In this document: positions 57,613 to 64,000 of the stretch, piece after piece
How positions within the stretch are numbered: the first letter of the stretch is position 1
How the letters are laid out: every line of letters starts with the position of its first letter
Assembly (NCBI GenBank): GCA_035420085.1
Contig: DAOLUH010000017.1
Span: forward strand, 38,313 to 102,312
Source of the DNA: DSWT01 sp035420085
GTDB lineage: Bacteria > Chloroflexota > Anaerolineae > B4-G1 > SLSP01
Direction of reading: 5' to 3'
DNA: 64,000 nucleotides
The notes under the pieces: model-generated
Database searches by the model: none
The model's input: the letters and a program-made list of their open reading frames with translations, nothing else
What the model was told of the DNA's origin: nothing
Program-made: the position numbers and the translations under genes

Positions 57613-57655
57613 GGAGTGGGGGAGTTGGGAGTGGGGGGTGAGGGGATGGGCGGGG
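57597..57655. repeat. Direct heptamer array, GGGAGTG
   Basis: GGGAGTG, AGGAGTG, GGGAGTT and GGGGGTG units, period 7, spanning the GNAT stop and the proposed start of the next gene. Confidence 0.85.
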
Positions 57656-58674
57656 GGATAGGGTCGGAAGACGAGTTGGACGAGAGGCTTTCGGAGCCGT
57701 CGTTGGCGGTGATGGAGGCTTTGCGTGGGCTGGATAGCGACCTGCTCATCCTGGGCGCGGGGGGCAAGATGGGGCCGACGTTGGCGCGGATGGCGGCCCG
57801 CGCGCTGCGGGAAATTGGCTCGCCTTACGCGGTGGTCGGCGTTTCACGCTTCAGCCAACCGGGCGCGCGTGAGCAGTTGGAGGGGTGGGGGGTGCGCACT
57901 TTGGCGTGTGACCTGCTGGATCGCGCCGCCGTCGCCGCGCTGCCCGACAGCCGCAACATCGTCTATATGGTCGGACAGAAATTTGGCACGACGACGAACG
58001 CTCCCCTGACCTGGGCGCTCAACACCTACGCGCCGGCTCTGGTCGTGGAGCGTTTCCCCGACGCGCGAATTGTGGTTTTTTCCACGGGCAACGTTTACCC
58101 GTTCACTCCCGTCGTCGAAGGCGGCTCTCAGGAAGATGACGCGCTGGGGCCGGTGGGCGAGTACGCGGCCTCGTGCGTCGGACGGGAGCGCATCTTCGCC
58201 TACTTTTCGCAGCGCGTTGACCTGCGCTGCGCCATCGTGCGCCTCAATTACGCGATTGCGCTGCGCTACGGCGTGCTGGTGGATATTGCCCGTCACGTGC
58301 TGGCTCAGGAACCGGTGGATGTGACGATGGGCGCGGTCAATGTCATCTGGCAGGGCGACGCCAACGCGCAAGCCCTGGCGCTCCTGCCGCATTGCGCGAC
58401 GCCGCCGTTCGTGCTGAACGTCACCGGCCCGGAGACGGTGTCCGTGCGGCGCGTGGCGGAGCGTTTTGGCCGCATATTCGACGTCCCTGTGACGTTCACT
58501 GGCGCGGAATCGCCGCTGGCGCTCCTCAGCCATACCGCGAAATCACAACAGTTGTTCGGCTACCCCCGTGTGACGTTGGATCAGATGATCGCGTGGACAG
58601 CGGCCTGGGTGCAGCAGGGCGGCCCGTTCCTGGACAAACCCACGCACTTTGAGACGCGGGATGGGCGGTATTAG
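57616..58674 (+). CDS. NAD-dependent epimerase/dehydratase-like protein
   Basis: 352 residues at most. Rossmann motif LLILGAGGKMGPTL. The strand-to-catalytic region reads FSTGNVYPFTPV, then EYAASCVGRERIF: the usual YxxxK lysine is absent (YAASC), so activity may be changed. The start is uncertain; the first ten codons lie in the GGGAGTG array, and ATGs at 57646 and 57712 are alternatives. It is coupled to the DapA-like gene and probably handles a sugar acid or keto-sugar. Confidence 0.82.
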   Translation: MGELGVGGEGMGGGIGSEDELDERLSEPSLAVMEALRGLDSDLLILGAGGKMGPTLARMAARALREIGSPYAVVGVSRFSQPGAREQLEGWGVRTLACDLLDRAAVAALPDSRNIVYMVGQKFGTTTNAPLTWALNTYAPALVVERFPDARIVVFSTGNVYPFTPVVEGGSQEDDALGPVGEYAASCVGRERIFAYFSQRVDLRCAIVRLNYAIALRYGVLVDIARHVLAQEPVDVTMGAVNVIWQGDANAQALALLPHCATPPFVLNVTGPETVSVRRVAERFGRIFDVPVTFTGAESPLALLSHTAKSQQLFGYPRVTLDQMIAWTAAWVQQGGPFLDKPTHFETRDGRY

Positions 58675-58675
58675 C

Positions 58676-58717
58676 GAGTTGCAAGTTAAGAGTTGCGAGT
58701 TGTGGGTTGCGAGGTGG
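58676..58717. repeat. Direct heptamer array, GAGTTGC
   Basis: GAGTTGC, AAGTTAA, GAGTTGC, GAGTTGT, GGGTTGC units between the epimerase and the aldolase. Confidence 0.85.
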
Positions 58718-58728
58718 GAACGGTGGGG

Positions 58729-59844
58729 GTGAAACCTGAGTTGTTGGGGCTGGTGCGGCGGGGGGTGGTGATTCCGGCGCATCCGTTGGCGTTGACGGCG
58801 GAGCGCAGGCTTGATGAGCGACGGCAGGCGGCTTTGACGCGCTATTACTGCGCCGCCGGGGTGGGCGGGATCGCTGTGGGCGTGCATACCACGCAGTTTG
58901 AGATCCGCGAGCCACGCTATAGGCTGCTGGAACCCGTGCTGGCGCTGGCCTCGCAGACGGCGGACGCGGCGCTTCGAGAGCAGCCGCGCCCGTTCATCAA
59001 GGTCGCGGGGCTGTGCGGCGATACCCGGCAGGCGCTCCGCGAGGCAGAACTGGCCCTCACGCTTGGCTACCACGCGGGACTGCTGAGCCTGGCGGCGTTC
59101 CCCGATGCGCCGGACGCCGAGCTACTGGCGCATTGCCGTCGCATCGCCGAGGCAATCCCGCTCTTTGGCTTCTACTTGCAGCCAGCGGTCGGCGGGCGCG
59201 TGCTCAGTTACGCCTTCTGGCGGCAGTTCGCCGAAATCCCCAACGTGATCGCGATCAAAATCGCGCCGTTCAACCGCTACCAGACGCTCGACGTGGTGCG
59301 CGCCGTGAGCGACGCCGGGCGCGGCGGCGACGCCGGGCGCGGCGACGACATCGTGCTCTACACCGGCAACGACGACAACATCATCCCCGACCTGCTGACC
59401 GAGTTCGATGTGGGGGAGGGGACTCCGCCCGTGCGCATCGTCGGCGGCTTGCTCGGCCAGTGGGCTGTGTGGACGCACACGGCTGTCAGGATGCTGCGCG
59501 AGATCCAGGCGCAGCGCGCCGCCGGAACCCTGGACGCCGCCGCCTGGCTGCGCATCGGCGCGCAGTTGACGGATGCCAACGCCGCCATCTTCGATGCGGC
59601 GCACGGCTTTCGCGGCTGCATCCCCGGCATCCACGAGGTCTTGCGCCGTCAAGGGCTGCTGGCGGGGACGTGGTGTCTCGATCCCGCGCTGGAACTGTCG
59701 CCGGGACAGGCGGCGGAGATCGAGCGGGTGTACCGGCGCTACCCGCATCTCAACGATGATGGGTTTGTGGCATCTGTATTTGGCGATATTGAGGGAGAAT
59801 ATGAAACCGATGACGCGACCTACAACCCTTCACCGCATTGTTGA
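58729..59844 (+). CDS. DapA/NanA-family aldolase (dihydrodipicolinate-synthase-like)
   Basis: 371 residues if started at the GTG at 58729 after GGTGGG; an earlier TTG at 58693 lies in the heptamer array. TIM barrel with VGVHTTQFEI, the catalytic Tyr in FGFYLQPAVGG and the Schiff-base Lys in VIAIKIAPFNRYQTL. It is longer than DapA (about 290) owing to insertions and a C-terminal extension that overlaps the next gene. Members cleave 2-keto-3-deoxy sugar acids, which fits its sugar-catabolic surroundings. Confidence 0.85.
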   Translation: MKPELLGLVRRGVVIPAHPLALTAERRLDERRQAALTRYYCAAGVGGIAVGVHTTQFEIREPRYRLLEPVLALASQTADAALREQPRPFIKVAGLCGDTRQALREAELALTLGYHAGLLSLAAFPDAPDAELLAHCRRIAEAIPLFGFYLQPAVGGRVLSYAFWRQFAEIPNVIAIKIAPFNRYQTLDVVRAVSDAGRGGDAGRGDDIVLYTGNDDNIIPDLLTEFDVGEGTPPVRIVGGLLGQWAVWTHTAVRMLREIQAQRAAGTLDAAAWLRIGAQLTDANAAIFDAAHGFRGCIPGIHEVLRRQGLLAGTWCLDPALELSPGQAAEIERVYRRYPHLNDDGFVASVFGDIEGEYETDDATYNPSPHC

Positions 59845-60538
59845 GGATCTGCCCACCTTCGTTATGTTCATCCTGGGAGCCGTCATCTTCTTGCTTTCCA
59901 ACCCTCACACAGGATGGCTCTACGCGCTTATCTACCTCACCTTTTGCGTTGCCGCGCTGCTGTGGTTTATGCGATTTATATGTGCGCATTGCCTGAACGC
60001 CTACAACGCTGGTTGTCCCAGCCTCTTCGGCGGCATTGCCTCCCGCTTCTTCAAGCAACGACCGCCTGAAGCGTATGCCGAATCGTTCAGACGAAACATC
60101 GTCATACTTTATCCCTGTTGGTTTGTGCCGCCCATCGTTGGCCTTTACCATCTCGTAACGGCTTACTCTGCCCCGATGTTGGCGGCGCTCATTGCCTTTG
60201 CGCTGGATGCGTTTGTTATCCTTCCCCTTGCGTCGAAGCGACATAGCTGTAATGACTGTGCGATGGCTGCCCAATGTCCGCGAATGAAAACCAACCAACC
60301 CCAAAGCGCAAATCCGAAGTTTCATTTTCGCGGAGAGCCGCACATTCTGGACGATAGCGCGCGCCTCAGCGCCTGGTCAGTTCGTCAAACTGGCGGATGG
60401 TTTCACCCATTACGAGCTGGCCGGGCCAGAGCATGGCTTGCCGGTCGTGTTGGTGCATGGATTTTCCGTTCCCGCCTTCCTCTGGGACCCGACGTTTGCC
60501 GGGTTGGCCGATGCCGGTTTTCGCGTCCTGCGCTATGA
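59801..60538 (+). CDS. Four-helix membrane protein with cysteine motifs; C-terminal boundary unclear
   Basis: The ATG at 59801 (GAGGGAG upstream) overlaps the aldolase end. Residues 1-160 form four membrane helices with CAHCLNAYNAGCPS between helices 2 and 3 and SCNDCAMAAQCPRM after helix 4, which may bind a metal. The frame does not stop there: from about 60284 it reads a sequence that looks like the N-terminus of the following alpha/beta hydrolase, then nonsense-like sequence to 60538. The true protein probably ends near residue 170. Confidence 0.6.
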   Translation: MKPMTRPTTLHRIVEDLPTFVMFILGAVIFLLSNPHTGWLYALIYLTFCVAALLWFMRFICAHCLNAYNAGCPSLFGGIASRFFKQRPPEAYAESFRRNIVILYPCWFVPPIVGLYHLVTAYSAPMLAALIAFALDAFVILPLASKRHSCNDCAMAAQCPRMKTNQPQSANPKFHFRGEPHILDDSARLSAWSVRQTGGWFHPLRAGRARAWLAGRVGAWIFRSRLPLGPDVCRVGRCRFSRPAL

Positions 60539-61208
60539 TTTGTTCGGACGTGGCTATTCCGACCGCCCTGATGTTGTCTACAATCAGGCTTTGTTCGACC
60601 GCCAGTTGTGTGAATTGCTGGACGCGCTTGGATTCACCGCGCCCGTCAATCTCGCGGGCCTTTCGATGGGTGGGGCGATTGCGGTCGGCTTCACGGCGCA
60701 GCACCCGGAGCGCGTGCGCGCGTTGGCGTTGTTGTCTCCGGCGGGATTTCCGGTTCCCGCATCGCGCGCCGCCTGGCTGTTGCATCCGCCGCTGGTAGGC
60801 GAGTGGCTCTTCGACCGCTTCACCGAAAAACTCATCGTCGGTGGGCTGGCGAAGGACTTCTACGTGCGCGACAGACTGGCGGAATTCGAGGCGCGCTATC
60901 GCGTGCAGATGCGCTACCAGGGCTTCCGGCGCGCGCTGCTCTCCACCCTGCGTCATGGCCCCATCAGCACGATGGCGACCGCATACCAGGCCGTAGGGAA
61001 ACTGACCTGTCCGGTGCTGCTCATCTGGGGCCGCGACGACCAAACCGTACCGTTCGCCCTCAGCGAGAAGGTCCGCGCTGCCATTCCCCGCGCCGAGTTC
61101 CACCCCATTGATAACGCCGGGCACATCGCGCATTATGAGAAGCCGGAGATCGTCAATCCGCTGCTGGCGGCGTTTTTTAACCAGCCGATTTCATCGTTTG
61201 AACGTTGA
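60372..61208 (+). pseudogene. Alpha/beta hydrolase with displaced N-terminus (probable frameshift)
   Basis: The domain is complete from PGQFVKLADGFTHYELAG (60372): oxyanion HGFSVPAFLW, DLFGRGYSDRP, nucleophile in AGLSMGGA, acid in WGRDDQTVP and His in DNAGHIAHYE. This frame has no start codon before a TTG at 60438, inside the first core strand, and is closed by TGA at 60285. The N-terminal part (MKTNQP... to DDSARLSA) lies in the frame of the preceding gene, so a one-base shift near 60371 is likely. It could be an esterase or C-C hydrolase if functional. Confidence 0.7.
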
Positions 61209-61228
61209 AACGTTCGAACGTTAACGAC
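61196..61228. repeat. Short array of GAACGTT words
   Basis: Three AACGTT palindromic words at 8-base spacing; the hydrolase stop codon lies inside. Confidence 0.75.
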
Positions 61229-61246
61229 TTGCTTCACGGAGGCTCA

Positions 61247-63139
61247 ATGGAAATCACAGTCAATTGCGCAGAGGCGCCTGGCGTGTTGGAGCATTTCTGG
61301 CGTAGCACCGGGTTCACCCCCGCGAATTTGCTGCTGGATGCCGACATGCAGCAGGCGATGGCCTACGTGGGCGCGATGCCGCGCCAAGGGATCGCCTACG
61401 TGCGCATCCACTACTTGCTGGAACTGCTGCTGGCGGAAGGCCTGGGGACGGATGCGCCCGCCTACGATTGGTCGCGGCTGGATACGGCGTTGGATGTGCT
61501 GGTGCGCAATGGTCTCAAGCCCATTTTTGAGCTGATGGGCAACACGGGCGGCTACTTCACCGACTACACCGACGCGACGCAAGCCCACGCCTGGAAACGG
61601 CTGGTGCGCGACCTGGCGCTGCACCTCATTGACCGCTACGGGCGAGCCGAAGTGCGTGGGTGGTTCTTCGAGACGTGGAATGAACCGGACGTCCACTTCT
61701 GGAAGCAGAGCATTGAGGCGTTCTGCATCTACTACGACGCTTGTGTGGAAGGGCTGCGCGAAGCCGATCCCGCCCTCGTCATCGGCGGGCCGGGAACGTG
61801 CCGCAATCTCTCGGAAATGCTGACGGCGTTCCTGGCGCATTGCGATAGCGGCGTCAACTACTTTACCGGCGAGACGGGCGTGCGCCTCGACTTCATCTCC
61901 GTCCACGAGAAGGGCGTGCGTTCCCACAAAGACGACCTGACCCCCAACTCGCTGGGCATCGTCGAGCGCGAGGCGCGCATCGTGGACTACATCCGCGCGC
62001 ATCACCCGCGCTTCGCCGCACTCCCCTTCTGGAACGACGAGTGCGATCCGCAGGTGGGCTGGGGCGACATCCACACCTGGCGTGCGCGTCCGTACTATGC
62101 TGCCTTCGTCTGTAAGGTTATCAACCAGCACCTTGTCGGGCTGGCGGACGAGATGGGCGTGCATTACGGCCTGTTGAGCAACGACAACGGTTTCCTGGGC
62201 ACATGGGGCCACCGCACTCTCTTCGCGCGCTTCGCCGAATTCGATCACATTGACCACGGGCAAGCCGACGGCAAGCGCGACGCGCCCCGCTTCGAGGAAG
62301 ATGTGCGCCGACGGCGGTTCGAACTCATCAAGAAGCCGGTTTTCACGGTGATGACATTGTTGTCACTGTTAGGAGCGGAGCGTCTTGCAACGGCGGGCGC
62401 GGTCGGAGACCGGCCCGAGCTGCATACGGCTGCTTGCTGTGGTCAGTCTCCTGACCGCGCCACTGCCGCGCCTGACCCATTGGAAACCGGCGTTATCGCC
62501 ACCCGTCACGGCGACGATCAGATCGCCATCCTCGTCTACAACAGCCGCGACAAAATTATGAGTTCTGGCGTCACGCCGATCACGCTGCGCCTGGAAGGAC
62601 TCCCCTTCGACGCCGCGATGCTCGTTCATTATCGCGTCGCCGAGGGCTACAGCGACCCCTTCCTCGTCTGGGAAAGCCAGGGCGCGCTGACCTTCCTTGC
62701 GCCGGAGCAGTATGCTGCCCTGCGCGCCGCGCAAGAAATCGCTTTGCTGGAAGAACCCCGCGAGGTCGCCACGCCTGACGGCGCGCTCACCCTCGCCTTC
62801 GACCTGCCGCTGCCCGGCGTGAGCCTGCTGCTGCTCGCTGCTCGACCCGCCGATCCGCCCGCGCGCGTCACCGGCCTGCGCGCCGAACGCTACGAAGGGA
62901 TGACCGGCCAGCAAGAAATCCTCTTGATCTGGGATGCTCTGGATTCCCGCGCGCTGCGCACCTACGAAGTGCAACACGCGCCCACGCCTGCAGGCCCCTT
63001 CACGCGCATCAATGGGCCGGACCAACTCGCCGCCGCCTTCCTGCACGTCGCGGGAAACGTCTCCGGCTACTACCGCGTTCGCGCCGTGGATCATTGGGGG
63101 CGGAGAGGGGAGATGTCGGATAGTCTGTCAGTCGTGTAG
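61247..63139 (+). CDS. GH39 alpha-L-iduronidase-like glycosidase with FN3 tail
   Basis: 630 residues from the ATG at 61247 (GGAGG upstream), no signal peptide. The acid/base is in FETWNEPD (E146). The nucleophile lies in FWNDECDPQVGW (E265), followed by YYAAFVCKVINQH, a stretch very like animal alpha-L-iduronidase and unlike bacterial xylosidases. A beta-sandwich and an FN3 domain (about 555-630) follow. The segment encoded at 62392-62470 looks like an in-frame palindromic insertion. It may remove uronic acids from glycosaminoglycan-like or plant polysaccharides. Confidence 0.88.
   Translation: MEITVNCAEAPGVLEHFWRSTGFTPANLLLDADMQQAMAYVGAMPRQGIAYVRIHYLLELLLAEGLGTDAPAYDWSRLDTALDVLVRNGLKPIFELMGNTGGYFTDYTDATQAHAWKRLVRDLALHLIDRYGRAEVRGWFFETWNEPDVHFWKQSIEAFCIYYDACVEGLREADPALVIGGPGTCRNLSEMLTAFLAHCDSGVNYFTGETGVRLDFISVHEKGVRSHKDDLTPNSLGIVEREARIVDYIRAHHPRFAALPFWNDECDPQVGWGDIHTWRARPYYAAFVCKVINQHLVGLADEMGVHYGLLSNDNGFLGTWGHRTLFARFAEFDHIDHGQADGKRDAPRFEEDVRRRRFELIKKPVFTVMTLLSLLGAERLATAGAVGDRPELHTAACCGQSPDRATAAPDPLETGVIATRHGDDQIAILVYNSRDKIMSSGVTPITLRLEGLPFDAAMLVHYRVAEGYSDPFLVWESQGALTFLAPEQYAALRAAQEIALLEEPREVATPDGALTLAFDLPLPGVSLLLLAARPADPPARVTGLRAERYEGMTGQQEILLIWDALDSRALRTYEVQHAPTPAGPFTRINGPDQLAAAFLHVAGNVSGYYRVRAVDHWGRRGEMSDSLSVV
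62392..62470. repeat. Palindromic element inside the GH39 coding sequence
   Basis: GGCGCGGTC-like left arm (GCGCGGTCGGAGAC, 62398-62411) faces GTCTCCTGACCGCGCC (62446-62461), with a CTGCATACGGCTGC-type loop. It adds about 26 Ala/Cys/Pro-rich residues to a beta region without breaking the frame. Confidence 0.6.
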
Positions 63140-63148
63140 TTGTATATG

Positions 63149-63177
63149 TTGTAACAACTTGCTTTTTGTGGCATAAT
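63149..63177 (+). promoter_or_regulatory. Predicted promoter of the second MNT/HEPN module
   Basis: TTGTAA (63149-63154), 17-base spacer, CATAAT (63172-63177), about 34 bases before the MNT ATG. Confidence 0.5.
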
Positions 63178-63210
63178 GAAGTAGAACAATTTTGTTGGAG
63201 AGATAACCCG

Positions 63211-63534
63211 ATGTCGTATGATAGCATTTTGCCCGAAATCACCAATCGCATCCTCGCCGTGAGTGACCCGGCGCAGATTATCTTGTTTGGCTCCTACGCG
63301 CGCGGCGACTGGGGGCCGGATAGCGATCTTGACCTGTTGGTCGTTTTAGACCAGGTGGATTCGACGCGGGCCGCAAGCGTTTCTCTGCGCGGCGCGTTGC
63401 GCGGCCTGCTCGTCCCAATTGACGTCTTGGTGGCGACCCCGGAACAGCTCGAACGGCATCGAAATACCATTGGGTTGATCTACCGCACCATCTTGACCGA
63501 AGGGAAAGTGCTTTATGAGCGCTCTGCCGCCTGA
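63211..63534 (+). CDS. MNT-type nucleotidyltransferase (HEPN partner), second copy
   Basis: 107 residues from the ATG at 63211 (TTGGAGAG upstream). Signature LFGSYARGDWGPDSDLDLLV and PIDVLVATPEQ. The architecture matches the copy at 34703: it ends GKVLYERSAA, and its last 20 bases overlap the HEPN start. The frame is intact. It is expected to modify and silence a HEPN RNase, but that partner carries a stop codon. Confidence 0.9.
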   Translation: MSYDSILPEITNRILAVSDPAQIILFGSYARGDWGPDSDLDLLVVLDQVDSTRAASVSLRGALRGLLVPIDVLVATPEQLERHRNTIGLIYRTILTEGKVLYERSAA

Positions 63535-63913
63535 TGCAATTGCCTCATTTTGGCTATAACGCGCTCGTTCCGATTTGCTGCTCGGTATGGCCGCTTTGGA
63601 GACTACAGGCGTACTCCCCGAAGACGCCTGTTTCCACGCCCAGCAATGCGCCGAGAAAGCTTTGAAAGGATTACTTTGTCACCTCAACATTCCATTCCCT
63701 CGCACTCATGTCTTGGAAGTGCTCCTGGATCTGCTAAAGGTCAATGACATTAACGTACCCGACAACGTGGATAAAGCCTTCGGGTTATCACAATATGCCG
63801 TTCAGACAAGGTATCCAGGTGTATGGGAACCGGTAACACCCGAAGAGGCTACTTCTGCGTTCCAACAGGCTGGACAAGTCTTGATCTGGACCGAGAAGCA
63901 GATATATAGGTAG
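63515..63913 (+). pseudogene. HEPN-domain protein with in-frame stop, second copy
   Basis: The ATG at 63515 opens MSALPPDAIASFWL, then TAA (63557-63559), and continues in the same frame as RARSDLLLGMAALE..., FHAQQCAEKALKGLL and RTHVLEVLLDLL to 63913. One nonsense codon breaks an otherwise complete HEPN domain; a TTG at 63575 or ATG at 63587 could give a shortened protein. There is no frame change here, unlike the first copy. Confidence 0.85.
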
Positions 63914-64000
63914 AGAGAGTCTATGCTCAAAAGCTTGTTCGTCAAACTAGCCACCGGACACTTTTAGTAAAGAGGGTTGATTGACACTGAAATCCGAGTA
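63914..64000. other. Window edge with a 14-codon ORF and possible mobile-element end
   Basis: ATG at 63923 encodes MLKSLFVKLATGHF and stops. The words GTCAAACTAGCCACC, GGACACTTTTAGT and TTGACACTGAAATCC look like the repeated termini of some insertion sequences, but no transposase is inside the window. Confidence 0.25.

Overview
The window looks like chromosomal DNA from a GC-rich, carbohydrate-degrading bacterium, most likely a Chloroflexota member of the Anaerolineae/Caldilineae type. This is inferred from the YLPLVMR motif in two large secreted proteins, the mix of Gfo/Idh/MocA, ThuA and glycosidase genes, and the gene-boundary repeat arrays. No rRNA, tRNA, CRISPR array or complete insertion sequence was recognised.

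Layout. 1-10.3 kb (+): a secreted multidomain GH13 amylase, a UroD/MtaA-like methyltransferase, an APH-type kinase, then ThuA, a Gfo/Idh/MocA oxidoreductase, a four-helix-bundle gene framed by inverted arrays, and a xylose-isomerase-like TIM barrel. 10.5-12.4 kb (+): a large polytopic membrane protein. 12.7-22.0 kb (-): a giant fusion of subtilisin with two 5'-nucleotidases, and a second oxidoreductase/TIM-barrel pair. 22.2-25.3 kb: a compact defence-type block (DNA adenine methylase, PD-(D/E)XK endonuclease and GNAT on minus, HicBA on plus). 25.3-27.3 kb (-): a CruF/DUF422-like membrane protein with an NAD-dependent epimerase. 27.7-34.6 kb (+): GH31, a third Gfo/Idh/MocA and GH2 beta-mannosidase. 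34.7-35.4 kb (+): an MNT/HEPN pair with a frameshifted HEPN. 35.4-41.3 kb: LCP, DegV, DUF3795, pentapeptide-DinB, a small acidic-tailed membrane protein and a ferredoxin-tailed aldo/keto reductase. 50.2-41.5 kb (-): a probable long operon running FG-GAP surface protein (frameshifted), GNAT, adenylate cyclase/ATPase/TPR, two GNATs and an Ldh2 dehydrogenase. 50.5-63.1 kb (+): an Asp/Glu racemase, a hypothetical gene, then a LacI-controlled sugar locus (regulator, ParB-like small protein, MFS, GH3) followed by GNAT, epimerase, DapA-like aldolase, a Cys-rich membrane protein, a disrupted alpha/beta hydrolase and a GH39 alpha-L-iduronidase-like enzyme. The end holds a second MNT/HEPN pair, again with a broken HEPN.

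How the genes work together. GH13, GH31, GH2, GH3 and GH39 would release sugars. MFS would import them. Three Gfo/Idh/MocA enzymes, two TIM-barrel isomerases and ThuA suggest an oxidative 3-keto-sugar type route. LacI has an unusually clear promoter and two copies of the same perfect 14-bp operator.

Most interesting observations: the subtilisin-nucleotidase-nucleotidase fusion with an internal YLPLVMR; short-period repeat arrays, mostly inverted, at many gene boundaries, often containing stop or start codons; two MNT/HEPN modules in which only the HEPN reading frame is broken, each by a different lesion; a palindromic element read in frame inside the GH39 gene; a dispersed hairpin with a compensatory base pair; and a 29-codon methyltransferase-like remnant coupled to the adenine methylase.
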